DNA from: Protopterus annectens
Lineage: Eukaryota; Chordata; Ceratodontiformes; Protopteridae
Assembly (NCBI RefSeq): GCF_019279795.1
Contig: NC_056738.1
Span: forward strand, 479,496,785-479,560,784
DNA length: 64,000 nt
Reading direction: 5' to 3'
A program made the position numbers and the translations under genes. Below are positions 46,834 through 57,440 of this stretch, piece after piece. Position 1 is the stretch's first letter; each line of letters begins with the position of its first letter. Under the pieces are notes generated by a model. The model was not told where the DNA came from, searched no databases, and saw only the letters and a list, made by a program, of their open reading frames with translations.

Positions 46834-48657
46834 AGTACTTAGGGGTGGTCTCTACCTAGCCTATAGGGCCACTGCGGATCCTGCCCTGATGATAATGCTA
46901 TACATTAGCAAGACAAATGGTACTCACTGCACCCACTCTAATGACCTCAACATGAGAAGCGACATTAACAGGATCTGCTGAAGAAACAAGTTCATCTTCC
47001 AGAGGCTCCCCTACTCTGGAATAAGCTTCCATTCCTAGTGAAACAGAGCCCTTCTCTGACCCTTTTCAAGTGTAATCTGGATAATTGAATGGGGAATTGC
47101 TAATTCACCCCTGGGGTTTCACCTGCATCCCTACTGGACAAGGGCAGCAGATATTGAGTCAAGTCTACTAATAGCACCATTAAAAGAGGGAAAGGCCTTG
47201 GCTAGGCTGATAAGGGCCTCAGGGCCATTAGCCTAGTAACCTCCTATGATCCTATGATCCTATAAAATGTACAACTCTAGGTTGGCTAAACAGGATAATA
47301 CCCTTGAATTTATCCATGTGCAAATCACTATAGACAAAGTCCCATACCATATCCTAGCAAGCTATAAGTCACCCTCTATGTCACTAGAATCCCATAGATC
47401 ATTAGCTAGACCTACTGGAGATACTCATCATTAAATCAAACTCCCTATATATGGGCGACTTCAACTACCCCTGTATAAAATGGGAAAATACACTGACTCG
47501 CAGGCACAATGATTCCTGGTCTTTATCAGTACAAATACCCTTGATCATATAGTGTGTATACCCACCAGGGGTTCAAACATACTGGACCTGGTGCTTAGCA
47601 ACCCCCCAAGTGCCATGTACTCACTGTAGGGGTCAAACTATAACGCTGTCTTCTTCAAAATAAAAATCAGATCTGTAACCCCAGCAAACCCTGTAACAGT
47701 TAGGAACTATTCCAAAGCAAACTGCATCCTATTAAGTGATAGTTTGTCAAAATTCAATGCCCCTCCCAATCCCAAGTTCTCAGAAATCTATGCAGGATTG
47801 TTTACAGAGACCATGTACAACCATGTAAATGGCTGTATATAGACTTTTGTAGAAGTAAGCCCAAAACAAATTCTAAAAAACAATTGGTTGAATGCTAACC
47901 TTAATAGGGTATATAACAAAAGGAAAAAAGTCATGGCTAAAATAAGGAAGATCAACTCCCATAATGACAGGAGCTCTCTAATTAAACTAAATAGGAAATG
48001 AAGAGGATGAATTAAGTCCAACAAGGCCAATTACAATGTCAAGATAACCTTACAGGCTATGGATAACTACAAGGCCTCTTACAGCTATGTCCAAAACCTC
48101 AAAGGCAGCACACAGCAGTGTGTTGAACTGCTAGTCAATGGTACCACCGTCACTTAAAAGAGCAAATTTTCTGGCTGACAAATTCATCTCAAAATTTACC
48201 CCTCACTCCCCCTGCCCCCCCCCATGAAATACTTACTAGCATACCCCTGTCCAATTGCTATATGATACTTGCTATGTCCTGTTTGTAAGCCATGCAGGTA
48301 TCCATCTTATTAAGAGTACATCAATAACCAATTTTAATTTATTGATCAGTGTTTTGTGTATGACTATGTCAAATGCTGAAGTTAAATCTATATAAATTAC
48401 ACCACAGTACAATTTTTCATTCATAGCTGTTATTGTATTGTTATAGAGCATCATTTTACAGGTGGTAATAGATCTCTTTTCAACATATGCATACTGATAT
48501 ATTGTTGCTCTCAACCTATCCAATTCTGACAATAACTTATCCAGTATTACCTTCTCCATTCTCCACAACATGAAAGTAGATTTAAGGGTCTGTATGACTC
48601 CGGGTTTGTCCTACTTCCTATTCCCTTAAAGACAGATTTAACAAGCACATGTCCTCA

Positions 48658-49697
48658 ATCTTTTTTTTTCCAATAATTTTCCTTTTTCTTTTACAATTAT
48701 ATATGACACAAAAAACATTTCAATCTTTACAACATGACCATAAGAGTATGTTATACATTAGTGTTAATACCATAAGGTGCAGGTCATACAACACATTTAT
48801 TTACACTATTTACACAGATGCTTTCACCATTAGCTCAACTGTTGTACAAAACAACACATACAATCGTAATACCCAAATACTGTATGAGTTACTAGGTTCC
48901 ATTAAGGTGTATTCTTAAGTTGCTATGTGGTTGACTATGCTAATATTATATTAAAGGTTTGTTCCCAAATTTCTCTGGACTTCATGTTTTGGTTTATTTT
49001 ATCCATTACTACTTTGTGAGTTAAAAGATGTTTTATGGCTTTTGTTTAAAACCCTCCCAAGATATATTCAACGGATCTAGCCATTTGAAAGCTATATATA
49101 GTTTCATTAGTAGAAAAATTATTAAGAGTGTATTTGCTTGTTTTTTGGGGATGTTAGATGGAAGAATGTGTAATAAGGCAAATTCCCATGTTAATGTTGA
49201 TATTTGGTAGCCCATCTTTTGTAACTGTACTTTGAGAGAATTCCATAATTTGTACACACATTTGCAACTCCAAAATACATGCAATAGGTCGGCTGTCTGG
49301 TCCTTGCATTGTGGGCATAGTGGTGACCTTGATGTATTGAATTTGTGGAGGATTGCAGATGTGAAGTATGCGTTATTATTAATCATTAGCTGCGTGTAAG
49401 CTAATTTTTTAAGTGGTATGATCTTCACTGTTAAGCTAATTGCTTGTGTTATTTGTTGCTCATCTATGGAGGGTTTTAGTTTTCTCCAGTAGTTGAATAA
49501 AAGAAGCTCCTTCTGGAATTTAATCTCGCTTATCATTTTATATGAATTAGTACTAGTTTTCCTTATTGAAAGAATAGTTTTCCAAAGCAAATTGCAAGTT
49601 TCTATGTCACTATTGGATATAGTAGTGTTTTAAAGGTAACTAGAACACAGTTCTTTGATTTGTCTTAGCATTATTATGTAAGATTTGAAAAGATTTA
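48658..49697 (-). mobile_element. L1-type LINE, 5'-truncated, with target duplication
   Basis: On the minus strand it ends in an A-run (plus-strand T9 at 48,661-48,669) and is flanked by the 11-mer ACATGTCCTCA at 48,647-48,657 and 49,698-49,708, a textbook target-primed insertion. It sits in the second-family LINE between endonuclease and RT. The coding part (49,033-49,590) is the C-terminal end of an L1/Tx1-like ORF2. Confidence 0.85.
49033..49590 (-). CDS. L1-like ORF2 C-terminal region
   Basis: A 185-codon open frame with SPLCPQCKDQTADLLHVFWSC near residues 91-111. This is the Cys-x2-Cys ... His ... Cys box that closes L1-clade ORF2 proteins, followed by YKLWNSLKVQLQKM. Upstream residues (FNYWRKLKPSIDEQQITQAI) fit the linker after the RT thumb. 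No RT core is present because of 5' truncation. The frame is intact, suggesting a comparatively young insertion. Confidence 0.8.
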   Translation of the reverse strand: MLWKTILSIRKTSTNSYKMISEIKFQKELLLFNYWRKLKPSIDEQQITQAISLTVKIIPLKKLAYTQLMINNNAYFTSAILHKFNTSRSPLCPQCKDQTADLLHVFWSCKCVYKLWNSLKVQLQKMGYQISTLTWEFALLHILPSNIPKKQANTLLIIFLLMKLYIAFKWLDPLNISWEGFKQKP

Positions 49698-51332
49698 ACA
49701 TGTCCTCAGTCCTGAAGAATCTCCCTATATTTACATGACCATAGTAAATAATAGATATAATGGTACTGTAAGTTCTTGCTGAAGTGTCCTCAGGTCATTA
49801 CTACAAATTCCGTCTCCTCTATGTACTTTGTTTGGATCCAGTTTGCGCAGTTCTTTTTCAATATAATCTAATTTGTTTCCAGTATCTGAGGTTACCTGGA
49901 TGTCAAGTGCGCAACTTATCACCCCCTTTGTGAAGCCAAACTGTTTTGCATAAGATTTTGTAAATATATCTCTAAACTGTTGTGCCTAAGAATAAATTTT
50001 AGAATCTACAAACAGTTTATCAATTTGTATGTCTTTACTCCTTCCACATCTTATGTATCTATAAAAAGTTTTTTTATTATGCTCAATATCTTTATATAAA
50101 TGTTCTTCAAATTTTTCTAGATCTTGTCTCACACTTTGCTTAATTTACTTGTCCAGCTTGTTTATTTCAGTTTTCAAAGTTGTAGTTCAATTTCTCTTCA
50201 ATTTCTTACATTTTTTTGTCTCTCACCTTAACTAGGTATCTTGTACTTATGGAAATATATCCCGCTAACATTGTATGCCTAGATCCTAATGTTAAACATT
50301 TTTTTTGCACTCAATTTCTCTTTAAAATGCCCACATTCCATCTGCAGTTTTTCCATTGAATACACCACTCTAGGTAGTTTTACATACAGTAGTGACTGTT
50401 TTGCTTCCATATAATCTGTAATTAATCTTCTGTGCATTGGTTTAGATTTCAGTTTGGCAGAATTATTTAGCAACAAATTAACCTTCATAACCCCATGATC
50501 ACTGTACATCAATGGTGGTAAAACTTGACTTCAAGTAACAGTAATTTCTTTAGGAACACACTCTCTAGTATGTTCCGTTCCTTGGTAATTTTTTTACTAT
50601 CTGAAGGAACTATTGTTTGTAAACATGCGTTGTGAATAATTTCCTTACTAATATTTTTAAATCAATATTATTCTGATCTGTTTCTGGTAAATTTAAGTCT
50701 CCAGCTAATATTATTCTTCCCTCCTGTGTTTCATGCCAGAAATGTATGAATTCCTCTAGGTCATCTGCACTTGACTTTGGTGGTCTGTACACTCCAACAA
50801 TTGTTATATGTTCCAGGGTTGTCTTTGTTGGCATGGTTATACAATTTATAATATTGGTGTTATCACTAAATATGTATTAGTCACAGGTCTCATAACCATA
50901 TTTAACCCCTATCATAACACCTCCACCTGATTTTTGTTAACATGTCTGTTACAGTAAAAACATTTATACCCTGACAGAACTGGTTTCCAGTCATTGTTCT
51001 TTAATCACGTTTCACAAACAATAACACATCAATCTTGTGGAAATGCAGGAAATTTTCAAATAAAAAAAACTTTATTATTAATGCTCCTAGCATTAGCACA
51101 CACCAGAGATGCATTAAATGTTGCTATCTGTGAAATGTTACATGTTCAACCTGGCAAAAATCCTGCCTAGTGTTTGTCAAATATTGCAAAATATCTGCTG
51201 CAAAAATTCTCTTCTCTGATCTTGACACATGTATGCCATCCTGTCTGAACACGTGTGCCCAAAACTAAGCTTGGATGCTCTACACATTTCCATTTTTTTT
51301 AAAATGGGACATTTTTTTCCATGTAGGTATTT

Positions 51333-51549
51333 GTGCTGCGGTAGCATTGTCACCTCACAGCAAGACGTTGTCCCATTCAATTCTCAGCTAGAGCGTCTTC
51401 TGTGTGGAGGCATGCGTGAATGGGCATGCCTTCGTTGAAGGTTGTGCATCAGGGCTGGTAACTCGGCACGTAAAAATCCACTACCAAACATTAGCGGACC
51501 GGAGTTCCACTGTGGCGACCCCTAACCGGGATAAGCAGAAAGACACAAC
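51333..51549 (+). mobile_element. Composite SINE, second full copy
   Basis: It matches 40,476-40,703 nearly base for base from GTGCTGCGGTAGCATTGTC to the tail GGCGACCCCTAACCGGG. It is flanked by AGGTATTT at 51,325-51,332 and 51,550-51,557. It lies within the second-family LINE. Confidence 0.9.
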
Positions 51550-52461
51550 AGGTATTTACCCCAAAAAATGTTTTTATTCATGGTGACCTGATCATCCTTT
51601 CTATATGTGATATGTGAAAAATATGTCCTAACACCAATAAAAACTATATTATCCAAGAGGGCTGTTAAGTTCCCTAACAGTCAGAGAGTCCTTGTGGATG
51701 AGATCATTTGTACTGACATGAATCAAAACAGATACTTACTTCCTTACATTAAGGTGTTCCAAGGCTTATTTCATATCTTACAATTTTGTTCTTGACCAGC
51801 ATATCACTATCCGATGTTCATTATCTTCACTGCAAATATAGGTATCAGTTCTTCTAATAATAGAATATCCAATTATAAGAATATCTTTTCTGACCAGATC
51901 TGAAGAATCTTCAACTTCTAGTACAGTAAAATCTGCTCAATCAGTTGTTACAAATGATCTTCACGACCATTAGTCTTATTAATCCCACTGTTTCACTGCA
52001 TATTAAATTTGCAAGCATACAAGTCTCATCCAGCTGGCTTTGCATATCCACAGCTTGAGCCATGTAGTCAACATCTGTCTTTCTCTTCTTCTATATTCTT
52101 CAATCCTTCCACATTCAGTTTTGACTTCCTCCTTTTTAGCTGCCCCTTGTCTCTTTTTTCTACCTTCTCTTTAGGAAAAATGATGCCTTCTGAAGACACT
52201 GAAGGTTTTCTGATAGAAAAATGTTATCATTCACTGTAATCTGTCTGTTACATAACAAGACAGTGTCCTGTTTTGTATGTATTCTCTTTACTTTACAGAT
52301 ATTTATCAGTTTCTTTTTCTTCCTTGTTAGTTACTGAGAGCGTCTTCCTTTCTTTCTTTTTTGTTTCCTTCTAAACATCCTAAATCCTCAGACTGCTGAA
52401 TACTTGCATCCAGAATTCCAAAATTGTCAGGGGAATAGTCTTGTTTCATAGGGGTTGAATG

Positions 52462-52622
52462 ATCTTTTTTTTCTTTTGGCTTTTTCCTGTTAAGGGTCGC
52501 CACAGTGGAACTCTGGTCCACTAATGATTGGCAGTTGATTTTTATGGTGCCGAGGTGCCAGCCCGATGCCCAACCTTCAACAAAGGCATGCCCATTCACG
52601 CATGTCTTTCGAACGCCACTCG
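52462..52622 (-). mobile_element. Composite SINE, variant head
   Basis: Reverse orientation. The tail is on the left (GGCTTTTTCCTGTTAAGGGTCGCCACAG region), followed by TGGTGCCGAGGTGCCAGCCC and GGCATGCCCATTCACGCATG. The end away from the tail (CTTTCGAACGCCACTCGAC) differs from the tRNA-like head of the 40.5-kb copy but is shared with the copy at 52.8 kb, so the same body and tail are joined to a second type of head. Confidence 0.82.
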
Positions 52623-52787
52623 ACCGTGGGGATGATTTCCTAAATGTGTTTTATTTGCACTTTGATAAACATTATTTATCTCACCAGTCCAGTCATTAAT
52701 ATATGTAACAACAGTTCTCCAACCTCTGCTAATTGCACAAGTGCAATCATCATCAGTAAGTCTAGATTTACTTCTAATGTTCTTTTT

Positions 52788-52960
52788 TCGGCTTTTCCCG
52801 GTTGGGGTCGCCACAGAGGAACTCCGGTCCGCTAGCGATTGGAAGTAGATTTATATGGTGCCGAGGTGCCAGCCCAATGCCTGACCTTCAATGAAGGCAC
52901 GCCCATTCACGCATGTCTTTCAAACGCCACTTGACGGCGCCCATTCAAGCATGTCTTCTA
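52788..52960 (-). mobile_element. Composite SINE, variant head, second copy
   Basis: Reverse orientation, tail first (GGCTTTTCCCGGTTGGGGTC), then TGCCGAGGTGCCAGCCC and CACGCCCATTCACGCATG, ending CTTTCAAACGCCACTTGACG with a short partial repeat of CCATTCAAGCATGTCTT. It lies 165 bases from the previous copy, inside the ORF1 region of the second-family LINE. Confidence 0.82.
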
Positions 52961-54014
52961 GATTAATGGTGAGCAAATCATCCAACTTTTTACATGAGAA
53001 ACACAGATCGTCCATGTTATCAGGTGTTACCTTTAAATATGTTTGTGTTTAGCAAATCATTAATGACATGCTCATTTAAGGAATCCATATTCAGCTACAA
53101 ACTAATAAAAATTATAAAAGAAAAGAATAATCAAAATCAGTAACCACAGAATTCAAAATAAACTTAAATTTTGTGAGAAAAGTCACACAAGCAATATGTA
53201 ATTAAATAGTAAAGTGAGTACAGTGAAGTTGTTCTGACTGTACAAGTTCTGAAAGTTAGACAAAAGCTGTTATTCCTTTATACTGGGTGCAGATGTGCAC
53301 AGTAGCTTCTGCTTACTACCGCTCGCAGTCTTCTTTTTAACGGTAAAGATCAATTAATCACAAACCAAGATAGGATTGCTTAGATAAGCTCTGGATTTCT
53401 GCAGTCTGTATGACTTTATGGCTGACTAGGCCATTTGGGATGGCTAGAGCTTGCCTGTCTAAAACCTGTTCTTTTCTAACAACCAACAGTCAAAATTAAA
53501 GGTAAAACAACAAAATATAAATCAAAGAAAATCTTCTTGTCTACAAGCTATCCCTTCCTTCCTATGAACAGTGAAAAACAGTGGTAAAAAATAAAATATA
53601 AATTCAAATAAAACTTCTCTTACCAGTCAACTCCACAGTAATTCACAAACCAAGATAGGATTGTTTAGATAACCTCTGGATGTAGATAACCTCCAGGAGG
53701 GTCTGACACAGACAAAATCTAGTGCCAGAACCATGGCCTAAAACTCAGTGCTAAAAATGCATAATTGTACCCTTTGTGAAGACGACCACCCCTGAAAATA
53801 ATAACCTTGATAACATTCCCCTAAGAAAAGACCCAGTGGAAAGGGACTTGGGAACTTAGGTTGACAGTAACCTGAATTTTGTAGCTTATAATTAATGGCA
53901 TGGCATCCAGATCTAAGAAGATCATAGTTCCTCTATATTCAACCCTCATTGGACCAATAATCATGTTCAATGCACCCTTTGGCATGTACTTGACCGGTAA
54001 CAACACACAGTGAG

Positions 54015-55124
54015 TAATCGTGCAGCCAACAACAAACTAGAAAACCAAAACAGCTCATGTAGTGGTGTACACTCAGGAACTACAAGAAGTATTGGAACCA
54101 GCAAGTGCCGCTGAAAACTTTTATTGAAAACAATAAAAATACAAGCAATGATCAAGTGTTTTCGTTCCTGACAATGGGACTTCTTCAGAACTGTTGAAAC
54201 ACTTAAAATTGAGTATAAATACATTCCTATCCTGTAATTTCATCATTAATTACCAATTTAATTAAATTAAAAATTAATTTAAGAGTATCTATTTAAAGTC
54301 ACAGACACAAATCCTAATTAAAATACTGGCAGCATTTAATCAGAGTTGCCATCTCAATTCACTCATTTGTATTTTTCCAAAAACCACCCCTATAATCTAT
54401 TTTAACTATATCCAAAATCCGGAATAGAAATGTATTGAAATGAGGGCAAACAGGAGAATGTTTATATAATGCATTATTAAAATTTTTGTGCTAAATGGCA
54501 TATATGTGTTCATATATATATATTTACGTTTACGTAATGATCTCTCTGTCTTACCTATATAAAAACGGTCACAGCCTTGACAAACCGCAAAGTATACTCT
54601 GCCTTTGCTACTACAATTCCCTGTCAAAAGTCTGACACTTTGTGGTGGATTACCCAAAACAATCCTGTGTTCTTGCAGTACAAATTTACAATATTTACAG
54701 GAACCACACTTAGTGGTCCCTGCCTCATTCTTAGCCATCCACACTGGGTGTTCTAACAAGTGTTTTAATGTTATACCCAGTGGTTTAAAATGTTTCTTAT
54801 TTAGGATTATTACTCATTCTTATAATGATTTTAGCTGGTGTTTTCAAGAGGTGTTTTAATTAGAATTTGTATCTGTGACTTTAAATGGATATACTCTTAA
54901 TTTAATTAAATTAGTAAATAATGATGAAATTACAGGATGGGAATGTATTTTTACTTGATTTTAAGTGATTCAACAGTTCTGAAGAAGACCCATTGTCAGG
55001 GATGAAAATGTTTAACTGTTACTTGTATTTTTATTGTTTTCAATAAAAGTTTTTAGTGGCACTTGGTTCCAGTACTTCTTGTGGTTCCTGAGTGTACACC
55101 ACTATGTGAGCCGTTTTGGTTTTC
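54015..55124 (-). mobile_element. Short Penelope-like element with inverted terminal repeats
   Basis: Arms 54,040-54,323 and 54,853-55,124 are inverted copies of each other over about 275 bases (GAAAACCAAAACAGCTCA at the outer left; its complement closes the right). Between them a minus-strand frame (54,406-54,759) ends in a GIY-YIG-type nuclease region: CGSCKYCKF, then VYFAVCQGCDRFYIGKTER. The RT is absent. It is inserted in a CR1 at FGMYLTG. The CR1 sequence from CATGTAC onward appears on both sides for about 30 bases (53,983-54,014 and 55,124-55,157), a long target duplication. Inverted or direct terminal repeats are a known peculiarity of Penelope-like elements. Confidence 0.85.
54406..54759 (-). 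CDS. GIY-YIG endonuclease region of the short Penelope-like element
   Basis: A 117-codon frame. A Cys cluster (CGSCKYCKF, residues about 18-26) precedes the nuclease core. VYFAVCQGCDRFYIGKTERS near residues 56-75 holds the Tyr...YIG pair, and the following Arg (SLRKRK) matches the family's conserved R block. In Penelope-like elements this nuclease follows the RT and cuts the target. The frame departs from the family soon after, in AT-rich sequence. Confidence 0.82.
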   Translation of the reverse strand: MLEHPVWMAKNEAGTTKCGSCKYCKFVLQEHRIVLGNPPQSVRLLTGNCSSKGRVYFAVCQGCDRFYIGKTERSLRKRKYIYMNTYMPFSTKILIMHYINILLFALISIHFYSGFWI

Positions 55125-55690
55125 ATGTACCTGATCAGGCATTTGCAACAGCCGGAGCAGACAGAGGTTCCTCACTAAAAGAATACATGCTATACATAAT
55201 ATATCCTGTGTGGACTACCTCAACGCCCTGTGCATGTACTTGGTTTCCTACAGACTACTGAGGGGTGATCTATGTCTAGCCTACAAAGCATTCTCCATCC
55301 AGCCTTATGGATCTGCTACACATTCACCAAACAAACAGTACTAGAATTACCCAATCTAACGATCTAAACCTCATCTGCATAATAAAGAAAACATGTTGAA
55401 GGGAAAGGTCAGTATCTCAGAGATTACCCCTTCTCTGGAACAGACTCCTCATTCATGTGAACCAGAGCTGTTCCCTTAGCCTATTCAAAAGTAATTTGGA
55501 ACAATGGATGAGGAAGTCACAAGTTCAGCCCTGGCTTGTTGCCTGTCCATTATGGACAGGGGCCATTTGCAGATGCCCTAAACCACAGGAATATACCAAA
55601 ACTGTTCTAGGGAAAATCAGGGCATGAACGACAAAGCTTAAAAAGGTTCTAGGGCCATTAGCCTAGTAACCTCCTATGATCCTATGATCA

Positions 55691-56366
55691 TGTGGTCCAC
55701 AAAATACAAACCACTACAAACAAAATCTGCAGATTTGCTCTGCTGGCTGACACACAACTGCATTACTTTTAATTACTTGAGGGATTAAAATGGCTGTCAG
55801 TCAATGAAAGAGCAATACTACTGTTTAGCTCACATATCTATAACATAAAATGCACCTCTTACAAAGAAAAAGGCTAATCCCAACAGGTACTTGTATTGTG
55901 TAGTGCCTTAATGACTTTGTATAAACATTATAAACTCATTTAAATTTTGTGCCAACTGTAATTAATGTAAATATACCCTCTGTTTAGTCAAATGATGGGT
56001 GAAAGTGAGAGATTACTGTAAAAGTCAGGTCTTCTATCTCCTATGACCTGAAGTAATCGCTGAGCTGATTGTATTCTGTGGCAGTGGTGTGGTACAGCTC
56101 CCTACAATGGACAGTCTGTCAGTTTTCCAACAGAGAAACTTTTTTCACAAATGCTTATATTAGGTAAAACAGTATTCACTGACTTATTTTCACATTTCTC
56201 CTATGGCTCCCCATACCTCATCTCCAGAATATCAGATTGCTTTTGTGTGCAACACCTTATCCTGCTCAAGTCACATAAGCATTAAAGCTATATACTCATT
56301 CTTTGAATCTTATAGGAGAAGCAACGCCTATCCCAGTTACTTAGCATTGGAAGAAACGTTACATAC
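55691..56366. other. Intron-like stretch
   Basis: No element end or exon is recognised apart from the donor of the exon that starts at 56,367. Confidence 0.35.
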
Positions 56367-56490
56367 CTGATTTTGGCCAGCTATAGTCTTCCTCTACTTG
56401 TGAGTGCTTTCCATTCTCTCTATTAGATGAAGAATGTATTCTCTTATTCTTCCTGAAGGGAGGTGGCGAAGCACTGACATCACGCAGGCA
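56367..56490 (-). CDS. Internal coding exon of an unidentified host gene
   Basis: Minus-strand acceptor GTTTGTTTAACAG (ending at 56,491), then 124 bases open in one frame, then donor AAATCAG/GTATGT (56,366). It reads CLRDVSASPPPFRKNKRIHS, then SSNRENGKHSQVEEDYSWPK and S, leaving one base (G). The other two frames contain stops. That G plus AT at the start of the exon at 42,408-42,604 makes Asp, so both exons fit one minus-strand gene with an intron of about 13.8 kb. The peptide is hydrophilic and basic/serine-rich, typical of a disordered region. I do not recognise the protein, and earlier exons would lie beyond 57 kb or outside the window. Confidence 0.62.
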
Positions 56491-57187
56491 CTGTTAAACA
56501 AACACAAAAACACAGAAAATTCAGTCTCAGTCCACCACAAGGCCTTCTGATTTTCAGAGAGAATGCCATTTGGTTAGTTATGTGTTCATAATAACAGTTT
56601 GTTTGTGGCTGTTACAAAAACATTTTTTTACAAATTGTTTGGCTTGTTAGAACTCCACAGAAAGTTTTATTTAAGGTATAACAGTGCTTAATTATTTTGC
56701 AAGAACATGTATTTGTAGAATTTTGTTTGCTTTACATTTTACAATTCTGGACAATTCTTCGTAAACCAGTATGTAAAGGTTATTCAGATCAGTGTATAGT
56801 TCTGTACATTTAAGTATTCAGTGGAAGACAATAACTGTTTACTCAGTAAAGCAGCAGAACAGATGGGTTGTAGTATTTATTTTCAGAGAGGATTTTCGGG
56901 GAGCTTTGGGATGCAGCACTAATGCTAAAGGTTTGGATTTGCTAATTTACAATATACAGGATCAAACAAACCACTTCAGGGGACTCAGTACAGGCCTTGT
57001 AGAAGATGGCAGTCATATTGCATTACACCTGCAGTACTGTATTCTAACAGTTTGGTACCAAATACACATATGGATAGATCATTCTGTATTACCCTTGGTG
57101 GAAAGGTTGTTAGCACAGATGATTTCTTTGGCAGGTCATCAAACTGCATCATGAAATATTGTGGCAACTGATAAAAAGCAGAATTTA
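56491..57187. other. Unassigned, probably intronic
   Basis: Nothing is recognised. A 120-codon plus-strand frame (56,792-57,154) has no motif I know. Confidence 0.35.
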
Positions 57188-57440
57188 CCTAATACCTTTT
57201 AAAAATCCCTGATTTTGCTTTATAGTTTTGTCTTGTCTCTTGTAAAATTGTTGATTTTTCTGGCAAATCACTGAGGATTATAATCAGTCAATAATATCAG
57301 ATATTAGAATATCGTACTTCTTACAGGTTGGAAAATGAATGCTGATGCAAACTCTGAGTAATATTTAAAAATTGCCCCTGATTTTGGACCCCCACCCCAT
57401 CATTTTTAGCTTTGTCCAGAAGTTTTATTAGTTGTCTATT
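57188..57440. mobile_element. MITE fragment (CATACCTCTCAAC family)
   Basis: The interior matches the 12.3-kb element (TTCTGGCAAATCACTGAGGA; CCATCATTTTTAGCTTTGTCC). Both ends are eroded, so limits are approximate. It directly precedes the Penelope element. Confidence 0.6.

Larger units (their letters stand above)
43234..47263 (+). mobile_element. CR1 LINE copy 4, full-length with tandem 5' units
   Basis: About 4.0 kb inserted in the endonuclease of an older CR1, with a possible 5-bp target duplication AAAAT (43,229-43,233 and 47,264-47,268). The 5' region has a 460-base unit (43,234-43,693) begun again at 43,694 (CACTAAT(T/C)(G/C)CCAGCA...CTTTTTCTGGA...GCACCCTTGTGGCAGGAG). ORF1 follows (Cys pair near 44,247; esterase 44,352-44,909), then ORF2 endonuclease (45,128-45,828) and RT (46,172-46,833). 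The tail has two and a half 8-mer units (CTATGATC). A few frameshifts and stops make it inactive. Confidence 0.9.
48246..53690 (-). mobile_element. Second esterase-bearing LINE family (CR1/Jockey-type), 3' half missing
   Basis: A minus-strand LINE distinct from the CR1 copies. From high to low coordinate it has a 5' region with a direct repeat of about 40 bases (CACAAACCAAGATAGGATTG at 53,361 and 53,646). ORF1 starts near 53,090 (MDSLNEHVINDLL) with a CFSC pair. An ORF1 esterase lies around 51,600-51,900 (blocks corresponding to GDSIIRR, altered to GYS, and IHVSTNDL). The endonuclease is at 50,610-50,834 (VGVYRPPKSS, ILAGDLNLPE). The RT middle is at 48,272-48,571 (YIDLTSAFDIVIHKTLINKL). It stops there, with no catalytic box or tail. 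Since LINE insertion truncates 5' ends, a later deletion must have removed the 3' half. It holds an L1 and three SINEs. Confidence 0.72.
43120..55690 (+). mobile_element. Old CR1 LINE (copy 5) broken up by later insertions
   Basis: Four pieces read in order as one plus-strand CR1. The endonuclease start is at 43,120-43,233 (VQGFSALYTFR, aligned to 11,281 in copy 3). The endonuclease to RT entry is at 47,264-48,245 (YMGDFNYP-like, then FLADKFIS). The RT after the catalytic box is at 53,695-54,014 (up to FGMYLTG). The C-terminus and 3' end are at 55,124-55,690, with CCTATGATCCTATGATC closing it. Between them lie a younger CR1, a second LINE family with its own insertions, and a Penelope element. 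The RT middle is missing, so a deletion accompanied the second insertion, or two CR1 copies are involved. Confidence 0.7.
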
